Shown here: piece by piece, positions 32,504 through 43,578 of the stretch
Numbering within the stretch: the first letter of the stretch is position 1
Layout of the letters: every line of letters starts with the position of its first letter
Assembly: GCA_030267965.1 (NCBI GenBank)
Contig: BRYA01000669.1
Coordinates: 4,375 to 64,666, forward strand
DNA: 60,292 bases
From: Triparma columacea
Lineage: Eukaryota > Sar > Bolidophyceae > Parmales > Triparmaceae
Direction of reading: 5' to 3'
Translations under genes and position numbers: made by a program
The notes under the pieces: generated by a model
What the model saw: only the letters and a program-made list of their open reading frames with translations
The model's database searches: none
Told to the model about the DNA's origin: nothing

Positions 32504-33680
32504 CAATCGAGAAGAAATACACACAAGATATTTTTACATGTGGTGAGTTGCTAAGGTTTTATGTATGACACCTGGTTTAGGTGATATGCTGGGATGGTAA
32601 ATGTTAGAGCGCGGAGCGACAGTGTCAAGGTGAAAAAGTGAAAAACAGAAAAGTTGATTAATAGCAAAAATAGGAATCCCAAGCAACTCAATTTGTTCTT
32701 TTCCTACTCGGAGACCTGGAAATGATAACAAATTTGTTGCATAATTACGTCGATTTGATATGCCTACGAGTTTTCTATATGTTATGATTGTACGGAATGA
32801 CTATTGAAATCTTCTCTGGTGNNNNNNNNNNNNNNNNNNNNNNNNNNNNNNNNNNNNNNNNNNNNNNNNNNNNNNNNNNNNNTACGTACGAATCACTCGG
32901 CCGTAGCCCCTGCGTTGTGATTATTGGTTCTGTGCAGTGCTTAAATTCCGCTACGCCTTATTTTTTTGGTTAGTAAGACGATAAAATAAAACATTAATTT
33001 CCTGGTACAAACTCCGTGTATTTTCTACCTACTGCTCTTGAGCTCTGGAGCCAAGTGGGGGAAATCCAGGGTAGTGGCCAAAGAAGGATTTGAAAGTTTT
33101 AGCGTACTAGTTATCGTGAATCCTCGTGTGTACGTTGAAAAAGCTTTTAGGTAGGCCCTACACGTCGATATCAAAGGCTGATAACGTAACTGGAGTGATT
33201 AACCCCCCCTCTAAACCAAGCAGCGGGGAGGTGAGAATTTTGAAATTTTATATGACAGAATTGATAAGGTTTAGCGGAATACAATGTTGATAAGAGGGTA
33301 GGAAGGAGGGTTGTCGAGGGAGGGAGCTCGATGGTGTCCAAGGAGAAAAAATATGGGGCCTTTAGTGCTCGTGAGGTCGGAACTCATTTTTTGTTTCCGC
33401 ACTCTGGTACGATAATTTTGATCACGGAGGGAGTCTTATACCTAGAGGAACGCCGGGATTCTTTTGAATTGCTCGTAACTTAAATAAATTGAAGAGTTAT
33501 TGTACTGTGAATCGTTTGTCAACCTTGGAGTCCAAGACCAAAAATTTTCAGACGGTTATTAAACACAAAACGAACTACACTTCTGCACACTCCCACCCGT
33601 AAACCGTCCGGATCTCGTATTTTTAATCAATTTCGTCCAGTTTGAAAATTCCCATTTCCACCTCTCCGAGTAGAATCTTT
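32504..33680. other. Long non-coding stretch with an assembly gap
   Basis: About 1.2 kb with no coding frame of quality on either strand. It is AT-richer than flanking genes, with scattered AG-GTGAG-like strings (for example GAGGTGAGAATT near 33230) that suggest an unassembled or decayed exon. No tRNA, rRNA or spliceosomal RNA recognised. May hold the upstream regions of the small gene on the left. Confidence 0.5.
32822..32882. other. Assembly gap (61 N)
   Basis: Run of 61 unknown bases; its true length and content are not known. Confidence 0.99.
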
Positions 33681-35020
33681 TCAAATCTTCCTATAAACGT
33701 ACACAAACCTCTCTCTTTCATCTACCTCTTCCTCTTCCCCTTCCAAATTATCGAATCCCCCTCTCCCCCCCCCTGCTTCCCATACTCTTTCCATCCCCGC
33801 CTTCGCGCAGGCTTCGTCGATTTGTAGAGAGGTGTACATACCTAATGTGTACGAACTTGATACGGAACCAGAGGTATGACCTGTGGACCAGTTTACGACG
33901 CTGTTTGTTTGTTGTTGATATTTTCGGCGACGTGTGTTAGTTTGGGACCTTCCTTCTTTCGTCCGCGTAGTTATCATCCCTTCCACCTTCCCCTCTAATC
34001 GTCTTCTTCGTCTTAATATATATTAAATTCTCACCTTTTAACATTAACTCTCTCCTCCCCCACATCCTCAACTCCATACCTCGCCCAAACCTCCACCCCA
34101 TCCTCCCCAATCCCTCCCCCCCCTTCAACAACCTCTTCCATACCACCCGTAACATCCATCCATTCATCTTTAGTAAGCTCAACATCCCACTCACTAAATC
34201 CCCCTGCTTCTTTATCTTCCTTCATTCTTTTTAAACTATCGTCACACCAGGTTTCTATAACGAGTATACCCCCATATCTAATACCATCCCCAATCCCCCT
34301 CATAGCTATATCAAGGTTATCCCAATGTCCAACTACGTTAAGTAGCGCAGTAACCATACCCCACCCATCACCGTTGTTTGTTGATGGTAGTGGTGAATAT
34401 ATTGATGATAGAATACAAGGTACTGTGGGGGATATTAGGGAGGCGTAGGATACCATTAGGGGAGAGGAATCTAAACCACAGACTTTTAGGGGTTGGGGGG
34501 GTGGAGGTGGACGAGGGTTTGAGGAAGAGGTTGGGGGAGGTGAAGATGAAGGAGAGGGTTGTGAGGGAGGTGAGGATAGTGATGATAGTGATGACATGTG
34601 TCTATTAGGACCGCAACCAACGTCTAGGAATGTTGGGGGAGTCGATTGCTTGTTGTTTGGGGAAGGGCGGGAATATAGGAGGTAAAGAGCGTATATGAAA
34701 GACGCTTCGGCATTGTAGTCACGGAGGGAGAAGGTTATATCGTAGAGGGCGGGGTTTGAGTAGAGGGATTCGTGCTTTTTTAAGGGTGAGGAGGAGGAAG
34801 AGGAGGAGGAAGAGGAGGAAGAAGATGTGAGGAATGTTTTATTCCTCCTAGTTTGTTTGTTTGGTAGATAAGTTGGTAGATTTGGTGTATATAAGGGTGT
34901 ATATAAGGGTGTATATAACGTAGGATTGAATGATTGTAGAGATATAGGAAGTATTAGGGATATTAGAACTACTAATCGATGAGGGAATAGGTTTGATGGA
35001 CCCCTTATTAATGCCACCAT
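33681..35020 (-). CDS. SAM-dependent methyltransferase-like protein, secretory or plastid leader
   Basis: Exons 35020-34035 and 33855-33681, joined in phase 2, 386 residues. The leader has a hydrophobic segment (LVVLISLILPISLQSF) with SF near the end, similar to a plastid-type signal, then a Tyr/Thr/Pro repeat (YTPLYTPLYTPN) and a poly-Ser run. The methyltransferase core has FLDVGCGPNRHM (motif I, SAM binding), VCGLDSSPLMVSYA (post I), VTALLNVVGHWDN (motif II/III) and GGILVIETWCDDS. The C-terminus reads SSYTLGMYTSLQIDEACAKA then FVYVYRK, as in many small-molecule methyltransferases. A Pro/Ser-rich insert splits motifs I and post I. Substrate unknown. Confidence 0.78.
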
Positions 35021-35239
35021 TGGACAACAGGTATATATCTTGTGTGTGTATGTGTATTATATGTATATATATGCGCGCGCGTGTGTGTGTATGTATATTT
35101 TGTGAATACAGAGGAATAAGAGAATGATAGGAAGAGGAAGAGAGAAAAAGGCAGAATTTGGACAGAAAGCGAGACGAGAAGATTGAAGAAACAGGAGAGA
35201 ACGAGCTTCAATACAACACCCACGGAGCCATTGAAAAAT
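35021..35239. repeat. Promoter-side region with dinucleotide microsatellite
   Basis: About 35037-35100 is TG/TA/CG dinucleotide repeat (TGTGTGTATGTGTATTATATG, then ATATATGCGCGCGCGTGTG). Lies between divergent starts and may promote Z-DNA or instability. Confidence 0.8.
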
Positions 35240-36799
35240 ATGACTGTTTTACCCAGGAACGACGTAGAAGAAGGAAGTGCCGTAAACCATGTGTCACCCC
35301 AAGAAGTTCAAGTCCAGTCCGCCACTGGTGCAACCCCCACCACACCCATGACAACGCCTCCGAACCGTTGGTCAAATGCTATGAAGTTTCTAAGCCCCCT
35401 CCATGCATCTCTCCCTTTGATCATCGCAGTTGCCGCCTTCTGTGTTCACAGTGATTACTGGCGCATATTCAACATCATCGTGTTGGTAATATTTTTTATA
35501 TTCTATGTTCTCAGCAGCAACACTCTTGTTGCCGGTGCATGGGTTTCCCGTGACATGTGGACTGACGCAGAGCTTGCGACGAGGCTGAAAACTATGCGGG
35601 AGAGCAGGATGGAGGTACAGATCCACGTCCAGTGCTCCCACTTGGAAATCGTTAAATTCAGTTACATGGCTAATGTCTCTGATGAAGACGGGGGGAGTCA
35701 CCAGGAACAGAGATGGGAGACCCGTTCCACGAAAGTCGTTACCCACCAAGATACGATCGACTTCGAGTACGGCGCATGCGTAGACAGGTCCCCCCACAGC
35801 GTAGCGTACGAAGGCTTCAGTATGTGCGGCCTTGTGTTCAACGGGATTTACGAGTGGGGAGACCCTGATATCGCAGAAAGGTACAAACTAGCGGTGCAGA
35901 AAGCACAAGATGATAACGCGGAACGCGACAAGGAGGTGTCTGTTGTTTCTACCTTCAAAATTCCCCCAATGAGTCCCTGCTACATCAAGCGCGGCTCAAG
36001 TGGTTCATGGATTAGCGACTTGAATTTGTGGATGCTGGCATTTTTAACGGGGATTGTCGCTTATTATGACTGCTGGATTGGGAGCACGGCAGGGGTCGCG
36101 GACGTTGACATCAGGAAGGTTCTCTGTTCTTTAGAAACCTTGTCCTCAAACAACCTTGACAACGGGACTTCCTCCTCCCACCGCATAGCCGTAGCCAAGC
36201 CCATGGCAGAATACGTCGGAGACAACACTTTGAGGTACAGAATACCATTCACCAACCCAAGTCAGGATTATGTCGGATCCAGAATGCACCTTTCACGAGC
36301 GAGAAACCCTTGTATGATTGAAGAAGATAGAAAAATGTCCTTCAGCAGTATATCTAACGGGCGGGACTTAGAGGTCGGGCAGCAGGTAGTCGTCTCGTTT
36401 GATAACTTAAGTGAAATCTACAAGGTAATAAAGTACCTACCACAATTACGCAGAAATTACAACGGTGAAACCTCCTCAACATCCACATCAGAAGAACCCA
36501 AAAGTGTCCTCGGTAAGATCACCAATGTCATCCCCGGTGATACCACCAAAGGGACCATGTACAATGTGGAACTTTACGCAGATAAAGACCCTGGGAACCC
36601 TAACCCTGGAGATGTAGAGAATGTGACACCGGATGAAACTTTTGAGGGAGGAAGGGTTAGGGCTTGGAACTATAGCGCGGTTGTTACTCATGTGGGAGGA
36701 GGGAATGCACTGTCTGATAAGAAAATTAAATGCGGGAATTGTGGTGAGATTAGGAAGATGGAGGGATTCGAATTCTGTGGCGGGTGTGGAAAGATGTGA
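35240..36799 (+). CDS. Membrane protein with C-terminal zinc ribbon, function unknown
   Basis: Single exon, 519 residues from the first ATG. Two hydrophobic segments near residues 55-100 (PLIIAVAAFCVH and IFNIIVLVIFFIFYVL) and a third later (LWMLAFLTGIVAYYDCW) suggest a membrane anchor with the bulk exposed. A block MRESRMEVQIHVQCSHLEIV recalls TMEM151-type proteins, though weakly. Between the last helix and the end lies a beta-rich part (VLGKITNVIPGD, YNVELYAD) resembling a small chromo/tudor-like barrel. The protein ends with a two-knuckle zinc ribbon, CGNCGEIRKMEGFEFCGGCG. No enzyme motif is seen. Family not established. Confidence 0.8.
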   Translation: MTVLPRNDVEEGSAVNHVSPQEVQVQSATGATPTTPMTTPPNRWSNAMKFLSPLHASLPLIIAVAAFCVHSDYWRIFNIIVLVIFFIFYVLSSNTLVAGAWVSRDMWTDAELATRLKTMRESRMEVQIHVQCSHLEIVKFSYMANVSDEDGGSHQEQRWETRSTKVVTHQDTIDFEYGACVDRSPHSVAYEGFSMCGLVFNGIYEWGDPDIAERYKLAVQKAQDDNAERDKEVSVVSTFKIPPMSPCYIKRGSSGSWISDLNLWMLAFLTGIVAYYDCWIGSTAGVADVDIRKVLCSLETLSSNNLDNGTSSSHRIAVAKPMAEYVGDNTLRYRIPFTNPSQDYVGSRMHLSRARNPCMIEEDRKMSFSSISNGRDLEVGQQVVVSFDNLSEIYKVIKYLPQLRRNYNGETSSTSTSEEPKSVLGKITNVIPGDTTKGTMYNVELYADKDPGNPNPGDVENVTPDETFEGGRVRAWNYSAVVTHVGGGNALSDKKIKCGNCGEIRKMEGFEFCGGCGKM

Positions 36800-37233
36800 G
36801 GCTTACACGTTTTATGTATATTTTTAAAACTTTTATGTTTGGATATTTTAATTACCGAGTTGGGTAACCTTTTCTACAAGACGAGGACACTACAAACATC
36901 CTGTGAAGAGACAGCAGGAAAAAGTCAAATCTTATTCTTGTCAATAAGAAAGGTTCCAAAAGTCCTCAAGGAGATAATCCCTTGTTTCTGAATGTATGTT
37001 TTACGTAGATGGCTTCTATTACTCATTTTGTGTTTATACGTTGACAAGTGTATTACAACAAGTACTCCAAAACCAAATAACGTACCAAATAACAACATTG
37101 AGCTCCTGCGAGAACAAGGGTGAGTTTGAAGATTCTCCTATAGAGCATCATATACACCTTCATACACCATCATACACCTTCGTACTCCCCGTCTCAACAA
37201 ATTCAAACCTCCCCCCCCACCAAATCACCCAGA
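36800..37233. other. Intergenic
   Basis: Between two rightward genes. AT-rich without coding structure; frames here lack codon bias. Nothing recognised. Confidence 0.5.
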
Positions 37234-38644
37234 ATGAGTTCCAATGAGATATCCTCCCTCTACACAACAATGGGTTGGACTTTACCTCCCACCTTCTTCA
37301 TAGGTTCAGGTAAAAAGGGAAGATTAGTAGGAAGAGGAAGTGCAGTTGATATATCACGCTTAAAAACATGCGCAAAGAACACTGCTATTGTAATGATATT
37401 GGGGGGTGGAAAGTTTGCCCTAGACTTTATATACAATAAGGGGAGACTGTTATTCAAGGGAGGAGGGGGGGAGAAGAAGGAAGAAGAGGAAGGGGAGGAG
37501 GGGGAAGGAGAGGAGGGGGATATTGAAGAACATGGTAAGAAAGGGGAAGGGGGAAGGGGGATAATACACAACATACACACACACACAACACACACAACAC
37601 ACACTAACACACACAACATACACACAACAAACACCCATCCCCCCCCCCACACACACACTAACCACCCCCCCCTCGTTAGATAACCGAGTCTCCAGGCTCC
37701 GTAGTTTGTTATCTTCCCGCAGTCGTTCCCTGTCTATATCCCGATCCCATTCTAAGAGATTATCAAAGGAGGTTTCCAAGCTTAATAACTCGGTCGCTCG
37801 ATTGGTTAAAGCAAGCAAAAGGAAGGACGATAGGATCAAGGTATTGGTTAAGGAGAATAACATAGCTAGGGGTATTACTAAGGATGAAACGGATGAGAGA
37901 AATATAATCGAGGAGGAATTTAGGGATCAAGTTAACACTTTAAATGAGAGAATCAAACAAGAAGAAGAGAGGGTTAGGGAGGGGGGAAATGAAAATACTG
38001 TACTAAGGAAGGAAATCAGTAGGATGGAGAAGGAAATTGAAACGAAGGTTAAAGGGTGGGAGGTTACTAAGAAGGAACTTAAGGATATGGAAATACTTTG
38101 CAAAGATATAAGGAAGGAACTGGAGGAATGTAGGGGATTACTTGAAAGCGCGGATAATAAAATGAAGGAGGAAATGGTGGAGATGGAAAGGAAGGTGCAA
38201 ATAGGAGGGGAAGAAAACGTGGAAATTCGCAAACGGATGGAGGAGGTTAAGAAACAGGCGAGGGATGCAGAGGAAGATAGGAAGAGGGAGGTGGGTATTA
38301 TGGAGGTAACGATAAGGAAACTCAAGGGTGAACATGAAGAGAAGGATAGGGAACTCTTGGAGACTAGGGTGGAATTGAAGGAGACTGTGAGGTTACTAGA
38401 GGAAAGTAGAAACTCACTTTCAGATGCCTTGTCTCGGTCATCAAAGTTAGCAGCATCGTCTGAAGCAGCGTTTGAGGAGGAGAGGAACTCGTGGGAGATT
38501 GAGAGGTTAGGTATGGTGGAGAGGATTAGGAAAAGTGAGGAAAGGAAGGAGGAGGAATTGGAGGGGGTTAGGAAGGATGTTATGGAGACTATGAAGGAGG
38601 AGATCGACATGATTAGGAGGAGCATTAGGGAGGGAGGAGATTGA
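37234..38644 (+). CDS. Long coiled-coil protein
   Basis: Two exons, 37234-37534 and 37680-38644, phase 1, 421 residues. The N-terminal 80 residues form a compact hydrophobic block (GWTLPPTFFIGSGKKGRLVG, NTAIVMILGGGKFALDFIY), followed by an acidic run. From about residue 101 to the end it is nearly continuous coiled coil, rich in Glu/Lys/Arg with heptad Leu/Ile/Val. An Arg/Ser stretch (RSRSLSISRSHSKRL) precedes the coil. Probably a structural or scaffold protein; no family identified. The intron carries a long CA microsatellite. Confidence 0.8.
37561..37675 (+). repeat. CA/AC microsatellite in intron
   Basis: Nearly uninterrupted ACACAC and CACACA units with small interruptions, spanning most of the 145 nt intron of the coiled-coil gene. 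Confidence 0.97.
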
Positions 38645-38909
38645 TAAGATATGGAGGAATGGAAGGAAGGGAGGAGGGACTACATGTAATTTATGCCAGA
38701 GACAACTTAACTCTCACCTCGGGAAATACGAAAGGCAACCACGCAATGACGGGGATGAAAAAAATTAATCATAACGCTTTCTAACAAAATGAATCGAGGT
38801 TTCTCGGTTTCTCCTTTATCAACCCACATCCAATCCATCCTTCCCCCCTTCTCCATCCCCCCTCGGGTCACCACCCTCCCCACCCATCGGTTTTCCTCCC
38901 TCCAAACCC

Positions 38910-39893
38910 TTAAGCTGCCGGTGCCGGCGCCGCCGCCTCGGCCTGCTTCTGGATAGGCAGGAATAGCTTGAACTCCGGCGGCAAATCCTCCTCCGAGTAA
39001 AGCCTGTCCGAGAAGTAGATCCTCCTGATCCTGCAGTTGGCGTGGATCTGGACCCTCAGCGTCTCGATGTAGTTGGTCCCGTACGCGCGGCGGGTGAAGT
39101 CGGAGAGGTTGAACTGGATCTGGTTCCAGCCTTCGTCCAGGCGCATGGGCATGGTGCAGATGAAGGGCTTCACGCGGGTGGTGGACTGGTAGTTGGAAGC
39201 GCGGAAACGACGGCGGACGTTCTTGTCGTCGAGGACCTGGACCTCGAAGGTGAAGTACTTCTTGAGGTTCTTTATGATCATGACGAGGAACGGGAGCTTG
39301 ATACCAAGGGTCCTCTTGGCGTCGGCGGGGCAAGAAATGTAGGTGGTGGAAACGTTGGTGCCCATTATCTCCAGGACGGAAGACTGGATGTCCTGGTCAG
39401 TGATGCGCTTGATGTGACCGTTGCGGACCTTCTTGTCCCAGATCTGGAGGGGCTTGGACCCTGGGGGGTGGGGTGGGGAGGAGGGGGGGCGGTTAGGGTG
39501 ATGGATTTAAGTTTGTAAATTGGAGATTTGGAGGACGGGGTGTGAATTTACGGGACAATTTAGGCAACAATAGGGAGAGATATAAGCCACGATGGTAACA
39601 GGGTGCGTTCCTGACCAACACAAACAACAAAACACAGGGCAGGCTGCAAGGCAAACCGACGGTTTGGGTTTTAAAAGGGCAGATTGTGGAAGCCACAGGG
39701 GCGGAAGAGGGCGAGATTCCGCTGTACCAGAGAAATTTGCCACAATGATTGGTGTAAACTCAGAGGGATATACAGAAAGAAGTCTATAACGACCAAAAAC
39801 AACCAGTCAAAGAGGTTCGTTCCCGAGAGCTCAAAACTTGCCTATGGAATAAAGGATCGACAGGAAGCCGGACTGAAATGTATTGCGGAACAT
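38910..39893 (-). CDS. CFAP20: Cilia- and flagella-associated protein 20 (CFAP20/BUG22)
   Basis: Exon 1 is 39893-39842 ([17 protein letters not shown]), exon 2 is 39460-38910; total 200 residues. CFAP20 is an inner-junction protein of axonemal microtubule doublets, among the most conserved ciliary proteins. Matches to the family run through the whole length: [80 protein letters not shown] and [20 protein letters not shown]. The junction is in phase only with donor GCAAGT (39841), not GT: a GC-AG intron of 381 nt. A short Ala/Pro tail ends the protein. It is evidence that this alga makes flagella at some stage. Confidence 0.97.
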
Positions 39894-40681
39894 GGTGTGT
39901 TAATCTATAGGACCGGGGGAATGTCAAAAGACGTGTAAACAAGGTTGTTTGGATGCGTAGAAGCTGGTTTCTAAAGATTTGACTGTGTTAAAGCTGTTGC
40001 AACAGACCTGCCCATTTCTTGTGTTGATTTTGGGCCTGCCTTTCACGGCGAATCAACTTTTATCGAATTGTCGACGATACAATCTACGCCTTTTCATCCC
40101 TTACCCATTATTGCGCCCCCTAAAATCGTCCCATAACGCTATATTAATCACACTTTACCCCCCTTCCCTCGCCACCAACGCCCGCGACGGAGACTGCACC
40201 ACGACCTTTCCTCTAACATACCCCCGCCCCCCCCCCCCCCCTCTCTTTTTAATCTCCTCTACGCCCACAAACGTGACAAATATCTAATAAACTTTTGGGC
40301 TGTGTGCCAGACCCGAGACAACAGAGGTTGAAGAAAATTGAGGTTCGTGCCTACTCCCGCTCCGAACCTTGGAACACCGTCCACCCAACTCTAGACCCCT
40401 CGAGACCCCCTTCGCAACTCGTTTGCTTTGTCGCTACCATTTCATTTGAGCCCCTCCCATCCCCCGAATCCTCCTTCCCTGATCTTTCTCTTTGTTTGCT
40501 CTTTCTGCCCCACGAAACTGACTTAACACCACCAAATTTTGTGTGACTTCTTACCCTCTCCCCGTACAACACAATTTTAATTGTAGAATCGCCTCATAAA
40601 GGTATAAAATACCAAACCAAAGTTGTTGTTCGAAGGTGACAAGGCATTGCAGGACAACCATCTAGAACTGCAAGATCGGGC
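39894..40681. other. Intergenic divergent region
   Basis: Between CFAP20 (leftward) and a rightward coiled-coil gene. Several poly-C runs around 40220-40240. Reading frames of 70-100 codons here show no conserved features. No RNA gene seen. Confidence 0.5.
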
Positions 40682-43465
40682 ATGACGGGCAAGAAGGCCT
40701 TTGAGGCCAAGGTATGGAAGGTGAGTTGCCACCCCAAATATTTACATCGTCTGTAGATCTTGTTGTTCACCCCACCCCCCCACCCACCCCACCCCGGCCC
40801 CAACCCCAACCCTCCCTCAACACCCCACTCAGGTCGAGCTATTCAAGGGATCCAAGGGCACCGCTGCGGGCGACGGGGAGGGAGAAGCGCCTGATCAGTC
40901 CACCGGGCGAAAGAGCGTGTTCAGTTTTGGGGGAGGGGGAGATGGGTCTGCGCTGAAACCCAAGGACTACAAGGCCACCCTATGCGCCATGAACGCATCG
41001 ACGAACGACGACCTCCACAAATCAGAGGTCGCTGTGCAGGACGTTGACGTCGCGAAGGGGGAAGGGGGCATCTCGGTGCTCACCATGTCGTTCGGGAAGA
41101 GTGGGGGCAGCTTCGTTCTGCCTGGAAAACTCTCAGACAAGGTTGTCGACTCCCTGGAGGTCAAAATTGAAGAGGTCAACAATGACTCTACCAGCAGCGA
41201 ATTACCGCCCGTTAGCTACCGCATAGTGATCCACAGGTCCGAGAATGAGGTGAACAAGGCCATGGGAAATGGGTCAAACAAGCCTTCTGCCACGACTGCA
41301 CCCAACGTCAGCATCTACCCCCTCCTCAACCAGGTTTACGAGGAGGTCGGGAGCGTGGAGGTCGAGGTGAGCTGGGGTGGCCCCGAGGGATGGATGAGCA
41401 AGGCAAAGGTCGACAGCATCATTCACCAAACAAAGGGTGACGGGGGGAAGATCACGAGCTTCTCGATCGACGACGTAGCGTACGATGACCCCATCAGGAG
41501 GGTCAGGGAGAGTATGGAAAAGAATAGGAGTTGGATGAGCGAGGTGAGACGTTTTTGAGGAGGGGGGAGGGAGTGGAACGAAGATGTGTCATCATTTTGC
41601 TGAGTTCGGCATGACGACGCATACGCAATAAGCAGTGATGCCTCGTCAGCTCGCTGTCGTCCTCGGTATCTCGGCGTTTCTCCGCTCCACCCCGCTCACC
41701 CCCCTCCCCTCTCAGATCAACGAGAGCCTGGGCAAGATGGAGAGACCGAGCAGGTTCGGGGACGGGTTCGACAACCCGGAGACCCCCTGGGACATGGGAG
41801 ACAACGACAGGAACGGGAAGGTGGAGGTCGTCGTGAGCGCGCCTTCCCTCAGCCGGGTGGGCGATGAAGACCAGGACGACAATCCATTCTCCTACGAGAG
41901 CGCAGAGTATAGGCTCCAGCAGAAGAGGTGAGAAGGGACAAGAGTGGGGAAGAAGCACAGCGACTACATGAACAATATACGTGCAGCCCTCTTGCGGCTC
42001 ACTTCGCATTCCCTATTGTTTGTCGCACGACTCTAATCACTAACGCAACCCCTCGCTCTCGCAGCTCCGAGAGCAACTTCATGAGGACGGGGGTCAGGCC
42101 ACCGGTGGCGTTCGACGTTGATGTTAGCAAGGGGGGCAAGGGCAAGGCCGAAAAGAAAGGCGGAGGCGGTTTCTTTGGAAATGCCGGGAAGAGCAGGGCC
42201 GTGGAGGCAAGGTTCCTGGGGAAGAGGGAGGGCGAGTGGAAGAAAATGAGGGAGGTGAGTGAAAAAGTTGGTGAATTTCAAAGGAAAGTTGCGACGACCA
42301 TGTCGCGGGGGAGGAAGGTAGAAAGAAGGTAGTGCGGCGCCCTATTCCTCGACGCGGCTCCCTCACCTCCGCGTCTCGCTTCGCTCCTCGCAGAAGAAGA
42401 ACCTCAAGATCGCCGAGGCTAGGGAAGCCAGGAAGAAGAAAGAGGGGGTGAGGAAGGAGAGGACGCTACTGGAGCGCGCGAGGGCGCAGGAGAGGATGGC
42501 TAGGAAGGCGGTTATCGTTCCGTCGGCTAGGGCTAAAAAGGGGAAGGAATTCAACAGCGTCGTCGGGGGGAGGGTCAACGACACTGTCAAGGGGAAGCAG
42601 GGGGGGAAGAAGGGCGAGAAGGGCGGGAGCTGGAGCATATTCGGGGGCAAGAAAAAGAATGGTGGGGAAGGGGAGGAAGAGAAGAAGGAGACGAGTAGCC
42701 CTATGATGGGGGGGGGAGGGAGAAGCTTCAGGGACTCGAGACTAGGGGTCATGCCGCTGGAGAGGGTGAGCATCGTTGAGAAGGACGACGTGACGAAGCA
42801 CGCAAGGGAGAACTTGAGGAAGGAGATAATGAAGAATGAGGAGAAGGCGAAGAAGGAGGCGGCAAAGAAAGGTGAGAGTGGAAAGAAGGGCAATATGTGA
42901 AAGAGATCGCGGAGGAGGCGCGGAGGAGGAGCGGAAGTGAAGGCATAAACGCAATAGATAACCCTCTCGAGGCGAGTCAAGTGAGTAGTAACAACAATTT
43001 GTCCCACTAACACAACCCCCTCCGCAATGTCTGCTCGTCTTAGTGGAGCAAATGATCAAGCTCCAGAAGAAGCTTTGTGCGGCCAGGGAGGAGAAGGAGA
43101 AGAAGATCTCAGAGAGGAAGAAAGAGAGAGCCAGGATGGAAGACGAGGCTCGGAGGAAGTTGGTAATAAAAAAGAATGAGAGGGAAAAGAAAGTTAGGGT
43201 CAAGGTGGAGGAAGTCAGGAGGAGGAAGGTCATGAAAGCCAAGACTGCAGGCTTTGGGAAAGGAGACAAGGCTACGGATGGGAAGACGAAGGTTGGGGGG
43301 AAAGTAAAACGGAAGGGGAAGACGACGAAGGTTGGGGGGAAGGCGGAAAAGCTACCGGCACCAGTGACGAAAGTGCAAGTCAAGGAGGTTGGGGAGAAGG
43401 TGAAGGTTAAGGTGGAGCCCCCACCTCCACCATCGGCTGCAGCAGCGGAAGTAGGAGAAAAGTGA
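40682..43465 (+). CDS. Charged coiled-coil protein of unknown function
   Basis: Six exons: 40682-40720, 40833-41543, 41716-41927, 42065-42254, 42394-42871 and 43044-43465. All join in phase, 683 residues. Exon 1 is 39 nt (MTGKKAFEAKVWK). The N-terminal 240 residues look globular and beta-rich (LTMSFGKSGGSFVLPGKLSD, VSYRIVIHRSENEVNKA, GSVEVEVSWGGPEG), similar in feel to a C2 or NT-C2 domain. The middle is disordered with Gly/Lys blocks. The last 250 residues are strongly basic helical segments (Lys/Glu/Arg) with Lys-Gly-Gly repeats and a Pro/Ala/Val end. No family known. Intron tails share TCGCTTCGCTC and CACTAACGCAACC motifs. Confidence 0.75.
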
Positions 43466-43578
43466 TAAATGGAACATCACCTAAACGATTTTTGGACAAC
43501 GAAAACCTGTTTTAGCCATCCCCTCCCCCCCCTCCCCCTAGCCCAGAGGAACACTGCAGCCGTGCAGAGAAGGTGCCA

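Noticed and set aside
37450..38625. Long minus-strand frames opposite the coiled-coil gene
   Set aside because: Ser/Leu-rich mirror of Glu/Lys codons on the plus strand.
39979..40546. Two forward frames in the CFAP20 upstream region
   Set aside because: No conserved features, broken by poly-C runs, no supporting splice sites.
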